Assembly: GCA_002709155.1 (NCBI GenBank)
Contig: PAQA01000062.1
Coordinates: 1-37,217, forward strand
Direction: 5' to 3'
Source: Rhodospirillaceae bacterium
GTDB lineage: Bacteria > Pseudomonadota > Alphaproteobacteria > Thalassobaculales > Thalassobaculaceae
DNA: 37,217 bases
Below the pieces are notes generated by a model. The model did not search any database, was not told the DNA's origin, and saw only the letters and a list, made by a program, of their open reading frames with translations. This document shows positions 1-8,828 of the stretch, in pieces; position 1 is the stretch's first letter; every line of letters starts with the position of its first letter. The translations under genes were made by a program, and so were the position numbers.

Positions 1-260
1 ACTGTTACTGAACTTCCGTATTCATCACCTTTACAAGCTTCATGACAAACAGCTAGATCAGCTAATGTCATTAATAATCCTCCGTGGGCAACCAAATTGC
101 TATTACATTGACTGCGGCCTAAGCGTATTGATAAGATTGTTTTTCCATCTTGATTGCCAAGATAAAAAGGCCCGCTCTTCATTTCGAAGGGATCATCTGG
201 ATAGGGGATTACAAAACCATTATTAATAAATTCTGATTCTGTATTTTTGTTTATAGTCAT
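1..260 (-). CDS. PaaI-type hotdog thioesterase, 5' part only
   Basis: A minus-strand reading frame opens at an ATG (258-260) and is open to the window edge, giving about 86 residues. It contains the segment VAHGGLLMTLAD, typical of the central helix of PaaI/YbgC-like hotdog-fold acyl-CoA thioesterases, where the HGG turn precedes the helix bearing the catalytic acid. The N-terminal residues (YPDDPFEMKSGPFYLG) read like this family's usual lead-in. Such enzymes hydrolyse acyl- or aryl-CoA thioesters in the cytoplasm; the substrate cannot be told from this fragment. No clear Shine-Dalgarno is visible. The gene diverges from the alcohol dehydrogenase at 353, leaving 92 bases that must hold both promoters. 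The C-terminal half is outside the window. Confidence 0.75.
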   Translation of the reverse strand, partial: MTINKNTESEFINNGFVIPYPDDPFEMKSGPFYLGNQDGKTILSIRLGRSQCNSNLVAHGGLLMTLADLAVCHEACKGDEYGSSVT

Positions 261-352
261 TTACGGCTCGAAGATTGTTAGAGTGATGGTTCAACAGAGT
301 TATTTATAATAATATTATTCGCCCGATAGCAAATCATTAAAAAGGATCAATT

Positions 353-1408
353 ATGAAGGCGTATCAAATCACCAATTGGGGACAACCGCTCGAAGAACTT
401 GAGGTTCCCATCCCAAAACCAACAGGCTCTGAGGTTTTAATTAAGATAACTTCATGTGGTGTTTGCCATTCTGATATTCATATTTGGGATGGTTTTTTTG
501 ATCTAGGTGGAGGAAAACGGATAACACTTGAAGAACGTGGTCTCGGGTTGCCGTTTACCATGGGGCACGAACCGGTAGGAGAAGTTGTTGAACTTGGTCC
601 AGATGCGACAGGGGTCTCCGTAGGTGACAAACGTATTGTTTACCCTTGGATTGGTTGTGGTACCTGCAATGTATGCAAAGATAACAATGAATTACTATGC
701 AATAATCCAATAACAGTAGGTACACGGAGAAATGGTGGTTATGCAGAATACTTATTAGCCCCGCATGCTAAGTACTTAGTGCCCTATGACGGCGTCGATG
801 AGGCATTTGCGGCTACAGCGGCATGCTCTGGCATTACTGCTTATAGCGCTCTAAAAAAATTGAAGCATTTAACGGCTAAACAGACAACATTGATCATTGG
901 AGCCGGCGGAGTTGGGTTAGCTGGTATTGGAATGGCGAAGGCTATTTTGAAAACCAAAATTATTGTTGCTGATATTGACCCAGAGAAAAGAAAAGCGGCT
1001 ATAGAACTTGGAGCTGATGAGGTTATTGATAATGGTGCTGTGGATGCGTTAAAAAACCTAATGGTTATGACAAATGGCGGGCCTGATGGGGTGGTAGATT
1101 TTGTCGGAGCCCCAACTACGAGTACTTTTGGATTTCAGGTTTTGGCGAAAGGTGGGACTATGGTTGTTGTAGGACTCTATGGGGGTGGGATGGAGTTACC
1201 ATTATCTCTCTTACCGCTCAAAGTTGTGGATATTCGCGGTTCTTATGTTGGCACACAACAGGACCTTGTAGAGCTTTTGGAATTAATGAGGGAGGGGAAA
1301 GTAAAATCAGTTCCAATTATAAAGAGGCAGCTGAGTGAAGCCCCGTTAGCTATTCAAGATCTTAGGTCGGGTAAAGATATAGGGAGATACGTTCTGATCA
1401 ATTACTAG
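353..1408 (+). CDS. Zinc-dependent alcohol dehydrogenase (MDR family)
   Basis: This is a 351-residue medium-chain dehydrogenase/reductase of full family length. The GroES-like catalytic domain carries the expected zinc ligands: Cys38 in GVCHSD, His72-Glu73 in MGHEP, and Cys158 in AACSGITAY. The structural zinc loop is Cys102, Cys105, Cys108 and Cys116. The nucleotide-binding Rossmann domain begins with GAGGVG at 183-188. A ribosome binding site (aaagga) lies about 8 bases before the ATG. It should oxidise an alcohol or reduce an aldehyde using NAD(P); the substrate is not evident. It is transcribed alone, divergent from the thioesterase and convergent with the liv genes. The motif-level assignment is secure; the physiological role is not. 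Confidence 0.9.
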   Translation: MKAYQITNWGQPLEELEVPIPKPTGSEVLIKITSCGVCHSDIHIWDGFFDLGGGKRITLEERGLGLPFTMGHEPVGEVVELGPDATGVSVGDKRIVYPWIGCGTCNVCKDNNELLCNNPITVGTRRNGGYAEYLLAPHAKYLVPYDGVDEAFAATAACSGITAYSALKKLKHLTAKQTTLIIGAGGVGLAGIGMAKAILKTKIIVADIDPEKRKAAIELGADEVIDNGAVDALKNLMVMTNGGPDGVVDFVGAPTTSTFGFQVLAKGGTMVVVGLYGGGMELPLSLLPLKVVDIRGSYVGTQQDLVELLELMREGKVKSVPIIKRQLSEAPLAIQDLRSGKDIGRYVLINY

Positions 1409-1419
1409 TAAAGATTTAA

Positions 1420-1455
1420 AAAAGTTAGTGATAAAAATTCAGACACCTAACTTTT
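1420..1455. terminator. Possible bidirectional terminator hairpin
   Basis: An inverted repeat of nine bases (aaaagttag at 1420-1428, ctaactttt at 1447-1455) separates two convergent genes and runs into the last codons of livF. The stem is AT-rich and the loop is 18 bases, so it is a weak candidate. The A-run on one side and T-run on the other would let it act on both strands. Confidence 0.35.
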
Positions 1456-2140
1456 CCTCTAGCATATCTTGCTGTAGCAAAAGTTGATCCGAAGACCCGT
1501 TCCAAGTAACCTGACCTTTTTCAATAATAAAATGTTTATCAGAAATTCTTGTTAGATCCCTGATATTTTTGTCGATGATTAAAATGGCGATGCCCTCTGT
1601 TTTTAATCTTTCTATACATGCCCAGATTTCCTGACGGACCATTGGTGCTAAACCTTCTGTTGCTTCATCCAGAATTAATAATTTAGGATTCGTCATGAGC
1701 GCCCTACCAATTGCCAGCATTTGTTGCTCACCACCTGACAACAGATTCCCCATGCTGTTGAGACGAGATTTCAACTGAGGAAACATTTGCAATACAGATT
1801 CTGTCGTCCATGGATTAGGGTTGCCACTTCTGTTTGCGGACGTCGCTATTAAATTTTCTATAACACTCAAGTTAGGGAAAATTTGTCTGCCCTCTGGAAC
1901 TAACCCTATGCCAGAACGACTAACCTTAAAACTGGGCATGCCGTCTATTCTCTTATTTTGAAATAGTACTTCTCCTGATGATATTGGAGTAATACCCATT
2001 ATGGAGTGTACTGTCGTGGTTTTCCCCATGCCATTTTTACCTAGTAGGCTAACGACTTCTCCCTCTTCAATTGTTATGGAAACACCAAACAAAGCTTGGC
2101 TTGCACCGTAAAACGTGCAAATTTCTGATACTTTCAACAT
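1439..2140 (-). CDS. livF: Branched-chain amino acid-type ABC transporter ATPase LivF
   Basis: This 233-residue cytoplasmic ATPase has Walker A GKNGMGKT (34-41), the signature LSGGEQQ starting at 134, and Walker B LLILDE (154-159) followed by ATEGLAP, all diagnostic of the LivF group. The switch position, His in most ABC ATPases, is Lys191 in an IDKN context; LivF proteins commonly lack that His, so this is not a defect. It would pair with LivG to drive the LivH-LivM permease. It is the last gene of the operon and its start overlaps the end of livG by seven bases. The family name implies branched-chain amino acids, but relatives move amides, urea or aromatic compounds. Confidence 0.92.
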   Translation of the reverse strand: MLKVSEICTFYGASQALFGVSITIEEGEVVSLLGKNGMGKTTTVHSIMGITPISSGEVLFQNKRIDGMPSFKVSRSGIGLVPEGRQIFPNLSVIENLIATSANRSGNPNPWTTESVLQMFPQLKSRLNSMGNLLSGGEQQMLAIGRALMTNPKLLILDEATEGLAPMVRQEIWACIERLKTEGIAILIIDKNIRDLTRISDKHFIIEKGQVTWNGSSDQLLLQQDMLEEKLGV

Positions 2141-2892
2141 GTTTGTAGCTCTTCGTCTCCCAAATAGGCGGCTTTCACTTTCTGATTTGCGCGGATTTCT
2201 TTTGGAGACCCCGTAGCTATAATTTTGCCATAAACCATAACGGTGATTCGATCAGCTAATGAGAAAACAGCATTCATATCATGCTCAATGAGGATCATTG
2301 TTTTGCCAGTTTTCAACTTCTTAAGTATCGTTATTAATTTTTGAGTTTCCTCCGCACCCATACCAGCCATTGGTTCATCGAGTAACAATAATTTGGGTTG
2401 AATGGCAAGTGCCATGGCGATTTCTAATTGTCTGTGTTCTCCATGGGAGAGTTCCCTCGTTATTATGTCTTTACGCCCCAGAAGGCCAACCTGCCTCAGT
2501 ACCTTTAGGGCAGGTTCGATTAGTTGATCGTCTTGACGGGCGTTCTGCCAAAAACGATATGAGTGTCCACTATGAGCTTGAACGGCGAGTGCAACATTAT
2601 CGAGTGTACTCATATCCAGCATCAAGCTAGTAATTTGAAAGGTCCTTGCTATTCCTAACAGACTTCTCTTATTTGAAGGCATGTTAGTTATTAAATTACC
2701 TTGAAAAATAATTGCTCCGCTATCAGCTTTTAGATCCCCAGATAGTTGGGAAATGAGCGTCGTTTTACCTGCACCGTTTGGCCCAATTACAGCATGTATT
2801 TCGCCCTCTTTTATGTCCAGGTCGATCTTATTAGTTGCAGTTATTCCGCCAAATTGTTTGCATAAGCTGGTTATTTTGAGGATTGGTGTCAT
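2134..2892 (-). CDS. livG: Branched-chain amino acid-type ABC transporter ATPase LivG
   Basis: This is a 252-residue ATPase of normal LivG length. Walker A GPNGAGKT lies at 37-44, Walker B LLLLDEP ends near residue 174, and the switch histidine is His204 in LIEHDM. The signature motif reads LSHGE (148-152) instead of LSGGE, a variant I recognise from many LivG proteins. The C-terminus ends in GDEELQTC, close to the usual YLG(E/D)E tail of LivG. It overlaps livM by four bases (ATGA), indicating translational coupling, and livF by seven. It is the second nucleotide-binding subunit of the importer. Confidence 0.93.
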   Translation of the reverse strand: MTPILKITSLCKQFGGITATNKIDLDIKEGEIHAVIGPNGAGKTTLISQLSGDLKADSGAIIFQGNLITNMPSNKRSLLGIARTFQITSLMLDMSTLDNVALAVQAHSGHSYRFWQNARQDDQLIEPALKVLRQVGLLGRKDIITRELSHGEHRQLEIAMALAIQPKLLLLDEPMAGMGAEETQKLITILKKLKTGKTMILIEHDMNAVFSLADRITVMVYGKIIATGSPKEIRANQKVKAAYLGDEELQTC

Positions 2893-3848
2893 TGCTTCCT
2901 ATTTCCTAAGTAAGTCACAATTCCACTAATTCCACCTCTTGCAAATAGTACGACCATTATTAAGAGTGCGCCAAAGATAAAATGCCAATATAAAGTTAAG
3001 CTTGATAACCACTCCTCTAATATCACAAAAGCGGCAGCTCCAAAAACAGGCCCGAGGAGAGAACCTGTGCCACCTAATATGACCATAAAAATCAATTCTC
3101 CTGATGCCGCCCAGTCCATCATCTCAGGGCTGATAAAATTAGTAAAATTACCTAATAATGCTCCAGCGTATCCGCAGATACATCCCGCGATGACGTAACA
3201 GATGAGGCGATAACGGTAAGTATCGAAACCAATCGATCGCATTCGTTGTTCATTACTTCTGGATCCTTCAATAACCATCCCAAATCGTGATCTAGTAATT
3301 TTATGGATTAAAAAGAGACAAACAATTAGTGAGATTAAAATGAAGTAGTAGAGATTAATATTATCCTCAATATTTATAAAACTACCGAAATTGCTTCTAT
3401 TATCAATTACTAAACCATCATCACCACCATATTCTTCAACGCTCACGATTCCAAAAAATACCATCTGGGTAAATGCCATAGTGATCATTATGAAATAAAC
3501 CCCCTTCGTTCGAAGGCAAATAGCCCCTGTTATGAGTGCAAATATTCCAGACGCAGCTACAGCCAGAAAAATTTGCAAAGGACCATTGTCTACACCGTAA
3601 TAGGCAGGTATTCCTACGCAGTATGCGCCAATACCCAGATAAGCAGCATGACCAAAACTTATCATTCCTCCATAACCTAGGATTAAATTTAAACTGGCGG
3701 CTGCAATCGCGAGAATCATAAGCCGATTTACAAGGTCTAGGTAAAAACCATTATCGGTAAGGTCGGTATAGATTGGTAGCAAAAATAGGATAAGCAATAT
3801 TACAAAGGCTATTTTGACGTGTAATGTAAACCGAGTCGCTTTCCCCAT
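2889..3848 (-). CDS. livM: Branched-chain amino acid-type ABC permease LivM
   Basis: This 319-residue integral inner-membrane protein is made mostly of hydrophobic segments. The conserved LivM stretch ASLNLILGYGGMISFGHAA lies near residues 51-70, and another conserved segment, GGTGSLLGPVFGA, lies near 260-271. The GMVIEGSRSNEQRMRSIGFD region is the cytoplasmic coupling loop that contacts the ATPases; LivM proteins usually have AIRENE where this has GSRSNE. The gene sits one base downstream of livH and overlaps livG by four, so the whole set is translated in tandem. Confidence 0.93.
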   Translation of the reverse strand: MGKATRFTLHVKIAFVILLILFLLPIYTDLTDNGFYLDLVNRLMILAIAAASLNLILGYGGMISFGHAAYLGIGAYCVGIPAYYGVDNGPLQIFLAVAASGIFALITGAICLRTKGVYFIMITMAFTQMVFFGIVSVEEYGGDDGLVIDNRSNFGSFINIEDNINLYYFILISLIVCLFLIHKITRSRFGMVIEGSRSNEQRMRSIGFDTYRYRLICYVIAGCICGYAGALLGNFTNFISPEMMDWAASGELIFMVILGGTGSLLGPVFGAAAFVILEEWLSSLTLYWHFIFGALLIMVVLFARGGISGIVTYLGNRKQ

Positions 3849-3849
3849 T

Positions 3850-4773
3850 TTATCGCCCCCTAGGAGGAAATAAACCCTGAGGACGAAAAATTAAGATAGT
3901 TGCCATCAAAATATAAATGAGCATGGCTGATAAAGCCGGAGCCGCTGTCTCTGCACTTTCAGCGGTTAAAAGAAGTTTTAAAAAAGTATCCAAAAAGGAC
4001 CTTCCCATTGTGTCAATAAATCCTACCAAGATGGCTGCTATGAAAGCTCCTTTCACTGAGCCAATACCGCCAATAATTATGACAACAAATGCGACTATAA
4101 TAATATCATTTCCCATGCCAATACTTGCTTCAGTTATAGGGGAGATCATCATTCCAGCGAGCCCTGCCATCGCGGCCCCAGCTCCAAATACTAGCGTAAA
4201 TAAAGTTTTAATATCGATACCAAGAGCGCCAATCATTGTTCTATTGGAAGCTCCTGCTCGGATAAGCATGCCAGACCTCGTCCGGGTAATAACCAAATAA
4301 AGAATGATCGCTAAAGTGAGGCCAGTGGTAATTATCAGCAACCGAAACGTGGGAAATACAATATCTGGAAATATTTCAATTTGGCCATCTAATATGGCCG
4401 GCAGTGGAATAGCCATACCTTCAGGACCCCAAGCGAAATGAACTAGTGCATCAAAACACAGGATCAATCCGAATGTGGCCAATACATGATCCAGATGGTT
4501 CTGCGAATAAAGTCGGCGTATTATTATTATTTCAACAATAACTCCAACCACTGCCGTTGCTGGGATTGCAAGTATAATTCCATACAAAAAAGAATCAGTA
4601 ATATCGGTAAAAGTGCCACAAAAATATGCCCCTATCATGTAAAGCGAACCATGAGCAAGGTTCACAAAATCCATGATCCCAAATATCAAAGTTAGACCAG
4701 AGGCTAATAGAAATAACAATACGCCGAGCTGCAAGCCATTTAACAACTGTGTGACAAAAAGAACCCAGTCCAT
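3850..4773 (-). CDS. livH: Branched-chain amino acid-type ABC permease LivH
   Basis: This is a 307-residue membrane permease with about eight hydrophobic spans. The N-terminal block (LNGLQLGVLLFLLASGLTLI followed by FGIMDFVNLAHG) is the LivH hallmark. The coupling loop reads RSGMLIRAGASNRTMIGALG, and VKGAFIAAILVGFIDTMG follows near the C-terminus. It forms the translocation pore with LivM. It begins 129 bases downstream of livK, with a hairpin in between, so livH and later genes may be expressed less than the binding protein. Confidence 0.93.
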   Translation of the reverse strand: MDWVLFVTQLLNGLQLGVLLFLLASGLTLIFGIMDFVNLAHGSLYMIGAYFCGTFTDITDSFLYGIILAIPATAVVGVIVEIIIIRRLYSQNHLDHVLATFGLILCFDALVHFAWGPEGMAIPLPAILDGQIEIFPDIVFPTFRLLIITTGLTLAIILYLVITRTRSGMLIRAGASNRTMIGALGIDIKTLFTLVFGAGAAMAGLAGMMISPITEASIGMGNDIIIVAFVVIIIGGIGSVKGAFIAAILVGFIDTMGRSFLDTFLKLLLTAESAETAAPALSAMLIYILMATILIFRPQGLFPPRGR

Positions 4774-4843
4774 GCCGTTTTCGCCAATATCCTAAGAGTT
4801 ATTTACAGATTAAAAATATATTTTTGTTGCACCTGATAGCGAT

Positions 4844-4880
4844 AAAAAGTTAACGGCGGCACTTATCTGCACCGCCGTTA
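4844..4880 (-). terminator. Terminator-like hairpin between livK and livH
   Basis: Reading the minus strand, a nine-base perfect stem (taacggcgg paired with ccgccgtta, plus-strand 4851-4859 and 4872-4880) closes a 12-base loop and is followed by ACTTTTT. This is a plausible intrinsic terminator or 3'-end stabiliser placed directly after the binding-protein gene. In ABC operons this usually leaves the periplasmic protein in excess over the membrane subunits. Confidence 0.65.
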
Positions 4881-4902
4881 TCAAATGGATTACCAAATTT
4901 AT

Positions 4903-6087
4903 CTACATCTTACAATTTTTAGCATATGTGTCCTGATGATTTTCTAGAACGACTTTCCGAACGGCTGTTGTCCAAACACCATCTGCGTCTGATACAACCT
5001 CCCTAGAATAAAAGTTTTGTATAGGGAAATGGTTGTTCCCATATGAAAATTTTCCTCGTACGGAAGGGAAATTTGCTTTTTTCATAGCAGCTCGCATCCC
5101 ATTCATGTCGGAAAGGTTACCATTAACCGCTTCCACAGCACTCTTAATTAGAAAAATTGTATCATAAGATTGAGCCGCATAGAACGAAGGGTATCGTCCA
5201 TAAGCTTTCTTGAAGCCAGAAACAAATTTTTTATTCTGAGCATTATCAAGATCAGGAGCCCAAAATTGCGTCATCATGGATCCCATTACACCGTTCATCT
5301 TAGCTTTCTGGAGTTTCGGTAGAGCAATAGAGTCTACCGTGAATACCGAGTAAAGTGGGATTTTCCCTTGAAGCCCAGCCTGAGCATATTGTTTTATAAA
5401 TGCGCCGCCTGCTTTGCCTGGATAAAATACGAAAATACCCTCTGCCCCAGAAGCTTTTGCTTTTGCCAGCTCAGCGGAAAAGTCCAACTGTGCACCTTTA
5501 CCCCATTTTGTTAAGTCTTTTCCAACAATTTTACCTTTGAATACACGTTCAACTCCGGCCGACATATCTTTTCCAGCGGCGTAGTTGGGTGCCATGATAT
5601 AAAGTGATTTCAGACCTTTTTGATTTAATAGTTGTCCCATGGCCATTGGCGTTTGATCATTTTGCCATGAAGTGGAAAAGAAATTCTTATGGCAAAGTTT
5701 CCCCGCGATCTGAGATGGACCGGCGTTAGAACTTATCAAAAATTTCCCTGCATCTAGGGCAGACTTTTGGGAAGCCAGCAAAACGTGTGACCAAATAAAG
5801 CCAGCAACAAAATCTACATTATTTTGTTTGACTAATTTATCCGTTTTTTGCTTTCCTATTGCGGGCTTAAATCCATCATCTTCGATTATTAAATCAACTT
5901 CTAAGCCTCCCATTTTACCGCCTATATCTTTCACGGCAAGATTGACGGCATCCACCATATCTTTTCCGATTACGCCGGCGGGTGTGGTAATTGTGGTAAC
6001 GAAACCAATTTTTACTTTATCGGCCGCCACAGCTGGTCCGATGGCCAGCATTCCTGCCGTTGCTAAAAGCATTAATTTCCTAAACAT
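4903..6087 (-). CDS. livK: Periplasmic substrate-binding protein (LivK-like, Peripla_BP_6)
   Basis: This is a 394-residue type I periplasmic binding protein. It starts with a signal peptide (basic MFRK, hydrophobic stretch, then PAVA before ADK), so cleavage after residue 21 is likely. The mature protein opens with KVKIGFVTTITTPAGVIGKD, as in amino-acid/amide-binding proteins of this family, and keeps the usual two-lobe pattern through FYAAQSYDTIFLIKSAVEAV near residue 310. A strong ribosome binding site (cagggaga) precedes the ATG. It heads the importer operon and delivers the ligand to LivHM. The ligand cannot be read from sequence; relatives bind branched-chain amino acids, amides or aromatic acids. 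Confidence 0.9.
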   Translation of the reverse strand: MFRKLMLLATAGMLAIGPAVAADKVKIGFVTTITTPAGVIGKDMVDAVNLAVKDIGGKMGGLEVDLIIEDDGFKPAIGKQKTDKLVKQNNVDFVAGFIWSHVLLASQKSALDAGKFLISSNAGPSQIAGKLCHKNFFSTSWQNDQTPMAMGQLLNQKGLKSLYIMAPNYAAGKDMSAGVERVFKGKIVGKDLTKWGKGAQLDFSAELAKAKASGAEGIFVFYPGKAGGAFIKQYAQAGLQGKIPLYSVFTVDSIALPKLQKAKMNGVMGSMMTQFWAPDLDNAQNKKFVSGFKKAYGRYPSFYAAQSYDTIFLIKSAVEAVNGNLSDMNGMRAAMKKANFPSVRGKFSYGNNHFPIQNFYSREVVSDADGVWTTAVRKVVLENHQDTYAKNCKM

Positions 6088-6152
6088 CTTTTATCTCCCT
6101 GTTTTGTGATCGTATGATGCCTGAAATTGGCGGAAATTCAATACACATCAAC

Positions 6153-6854
6153 CTATTTATACGGATTAATTAGATCATGAATAACACTTGCATATTCTTG
6201 AGAGGATTGGATGCCTGTTGAACTAAGTTCATAAACTCCTCTATCTACCCTAGAAAACCAACCATAGAAATTTCTTTGAAGGATACTGGCAGTGTTATGT
6301 AACCCTGTTTTGTCGCGTAGTTCGGGGATGGTTTTATACCCGTTTTTCAATTCACTTACAATACGAAGCGCATTTTGTTTATATGCTGTCATCAATGGCG
6401 TGGCCGCACTTCCCCCCGTATTTGGGTCTCCATGTCGATTTTTAAATTCCTTTAGTAATCGGTTGGACTTTTTTTGATTACGCGGCCGATTTGGTAATGG
6501 CTCTAAAATCTGAGTCACATAACCTCCCGAATTTTTGGGAAGCGTAACCAATAAGATACCAAAACCAAGTATGCGGCAAAGTTTGATTATTTTATTCAGT
6601 CGTTTTTTCAAGCCAGACCGAGGTCCTTCCAAAATGGCCAAGTAAATAATACCAGAAACAGATAACCGTTCTACTCCTTGTAAAACTAATTCTAAACTAA
6701 ACCTGGTTTTAAGTTCTATAATTGCTATGGGATTATTATTTTTGATCGCTACAACGTCACAGCCATATATTTCACTTTTGACCTCATAACCCTGTGCTTC
6801 GAAAAACATCTTCACAGGTTTGTACAAGTCAGTTTCGTGAATTTTTTGCATCAT
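6153..6854 (-). CDS. DUF2161 protein, PD-(D/E)XK nuclease-like fold
   Basis: This 233-residue protein opens with ETDLYKPVKMFFEAQGYEVK and then GCDVVAIKNN...IAIIELKTRFSLELVLQGVERL, the pattern I associate with the DUF2161 family. The putative nuclease core is Asp33 followed by Glu47-x-Lys49 (IELK), fitting a PD-(D/E)XK phosphodiesterase site. The C-terminal third (TAYKQNALRIVSELKNG onward) looks like a winged-helix region. The biological role of the family is not established. It lies 65 bases upstream of livK on the same strand, but livK has its own strong ribosome binding site. Family recognition is good; catalytic activity is inferred. Confidence 0.8.
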   Translation of the reverse strand: MMQKIHETDLYKPVKMFFEAQGYEVKSEIYGCDVVAIKNNNPIAIIELKTRFSLELVLQGVERLSVSGIIYLAILEGPRSGLKKRLNKIIKLCRILGFGILLVTLPKNSGGYVTQILEPLPNRPRNQKKSNRLLKEFKNRHGDPNTGGSAATPLMTAYKQNALRIVSELKNGYKTIPELRDKTGLHNTASILQRNFYGWFSRVDRGVYELSSTGIQSSQEYASVIHDLINPYK

Positions 6855-7001
6855 GATAGATTGATAACTCGGCGCAGGGATCTAATCAATAATGCCAAAA
6901 CCGTTTAATCTAAGTTTATATCGCAAAATGAATTTTTATAGATAAAATTTAGTTATCTGAGCGTTAAACCTTGTGAGTGACTATCAAAAGGAAAAGAACA
7001 A

Positions 7002-8828
7002 ATGGCGACTATTAAACCTCAAAAAAAACGTCCGCCGTCAAGTTCAAAAAAAAAGACCCAAATAAAATTTAATCCTACAAGAGCATTTATACGTCTAGTG
7101 TTTTTATTACTCATCTGGGGTACTGGGGTAGTAGGAATTCTGTTAGTGTACGAAACAACCCAGCTTCCAGATATTTCTAAACTTAACCTTAAACCACGTT
7201 CTGCTGGTACTCGCTTGATTGCTTCTAACGGGGTCGAGTTTGCTTCATTTGGCGACTTGTATAGAAAACCAATTTTATTCGAAAAAATACCAAAAAACCT
7301 CATAAATGCCCTTTTGGCTACCGAGGATCGCAGATTTTATAATCATTTTGGTTTTGATCCTATTTCGATAATTCGTGCAATGGCCGTAAATTTAAGAACG
7401 GGTTCGATAATACAAGGGGGTAGTACTCTGACCCAACAATTAGCAAAAAATTTATTCTTAACCCCTCGGCGTAGTTTTCGTAGAAAAGTTCAAGAACTGT
7501 TACTTGCCTTTTGGTTAGAACTTTCTTTTAAAAAAGATCAAATATTAACTATCTATCTGAACAGAGTATATTTTGGGTCAGGGACTTACGGCCTTCAAGC
7601 AGCATCACACCACTACTTTAACAAATCTGCCGAGTTTTTGAACTTATATGACTCTGCTCTCTTGGTAGGTCTTTTGAAAGCACCATCTCGCTATAATCCT
7701 ATTGTTAATCCCAGATTGGCTCAAAAGAGAACGAGCCAAGTTCTAGTAAATATGGTTAACGCAGAACTTCTTACCCAGATTGAAGCTGATCTTGCGTTCG
7801 ACAGTAAATCTATTATAGCAAGGGCTATTGTGAGAGGTAGTGGGCACCGCTATTTTGCGGACTGGGCGAGGGACCGCGCTGTTGCGTATTCTGGCTATAC
7901 TGCTAAAGACCGAAAAGTCTACACAACTTTTAATCCTAAGCTGCAGCAACAGGCAGAAAAGTCTATTGCGGCTGGTCTTCGTCTTGGGAGTAAAAAAGGG
8001 GTGCAACAAGCAGCGATGGTTGTACTTGATAAAAAGGGGGCAGTCTTAGCAATGGTCGGAGGGAAAAGCTATACAAACAGTCAGTTTAATAGAGCAACCC
8101 AGGCTCTGCGTCAGCCCGGGTCGGCTCTTAAGCCTATAGTGTATTTAGCCGCATTAAACGAGGGGTATAAACCAAGCTCTATTATTTCAGATACACCATT
8201 AACAATAGGTTCCTGGTCACCAAAAAACTTCGATGGAAGGTTCCGAAAAAATGTGACTTTGACGGAGGCGCTTGTCATGTCCTTAAATGTTCCCACGGTT
8301 CGCCTATCTGAAAGAATTGGAAGACAACATTCTATAAATTTGGCAAGAAAACTTGGTATAACTTCAGAATTAAAAAACGAGCCAAGTTTAGCACTTGGTG
8401 CTAATGAAGTAACTTTATTAGAGCTCACCTCTGCTTACGTCGCATTCTCAAACGGTGGGTACCCAATTTCCCCTTATGGAATTGAAAATATTACCGTGCC
8501 GGGAGAGGGGATAATATACAAAAATCAAGCAGCTAATCAGCCATCTGTGGCAAAAATAGAGCAGATTGAAATGATTCATGAATTACTTTCTGATGTTATT
8601 CGGAGTGGAACTGGTAAAAACGCTGCTATCGAGACTGATGCCGCTGGAAAAACTGGAACAAGTCAGGGCTACCGTGATGCCTGGTTTATTGGGTATTCTG
8701 GAAAATTAATTGCTGGAATTTGGCTTGGTAGAGATGACTCTAAAAGCATGGCCAAAGTTACAGGTGGGGGGCTCCCTGCTGAAATCTGGTCGAATTTTAT
8801 GCAAAAAGCTACAGCAATAACTAACTGA
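7002..8828 (+). CDS. Class A penicillin-binding protein (PBP1A family, bifunctional)
   Basis: This 608-residue peptidoglycan synthase has a basic cytoplasmic N-terminus and one membrane anchor at about 30-50. A GT51 glycosyltransferase domain follows: ATEDRRFYNH with catalytic Glu108, GGSTLTQQLAKNLFL from 139, and the RKVQELLLAFWLE and YLNRVYFG motifs. The C-terminal transpeptidase has Ser374-x-x-Lys377 (GSALK), SLN at 427-429 and KTGTS from 550. It polymerises lipid II and crosslinks stem peptides in the periplasm. It is shorter than E. coli PBP1A because it lacks the large inter-domain insertions, which is common in alphaproteobacteria. An aaaagga ribosome binding site precedes the ATG. The 3' end abuts the convergent SDR gene. 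Confidence 0.92.
   Translation: MATIKPQKKRPPSSSKKKTQIKFNPTRAFIRLVFLLLIWGTGVVGILLVYETTQLPDISKLNLKPRSAGTRLIASNGVEFASFGDLYRKPILFEKIPKNLINALLATEDRRFYNHFGFDPISIIRAMAVNLRTGSIIQGGSTLTQQLAKNLFLTPRRSFRRKVQELLLAFWLELSFKKDQILTIYLNRVYFGSGTYGLQAASHHYFNKSAEFLNLYDSALLVGLLKAPSRYNPIVNPRLAQKRTSQVLVNMVNAELLTQIEADLAFDSKSIIARAIVRGSGHRYFADWARDRAVAYSGYTAKDRKVYTTFNPKLQQQAEKSIAAGLRLGSKKGVQQAAMVVLDKKGAVLAMVGGKSYTNSQFNRATQALRQPGSALKPIVYLAALNEGYKPSSIISDTPLTIGSWSPKNFDGRFRKNVTLTEALVMSLNVPTVRLSERIGRQHSINLARKLGITSELKNEPSLALGANEVTLLELTSAYVAFSNGGYPISPYGIENITVPGEGIIYKNQAANQPSVAKIEQIEMIHELLSDVIRSGTGKNAAIETDAAGKTGTSQGYRDAWFIGYSGKLIAGIWLGRDDSKSMAKVTGGGLPAEIWSNFMQKATAITN

Noticed and set aside
2134-2892. LivG signature motif LSHGE instead of LSGGE, and LivF Lys at the switch-His position
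   Set aside because: Both variants are common within LivG and LivF proteins, so they are family traits and not signs of inactivation.
6855-7001. Promoter for the penicillin-binding protein gene
   Set aside because: Several AT-rich -10-like hexamers exist, but none has a convincing -35 at proper spacing, so no call was made.
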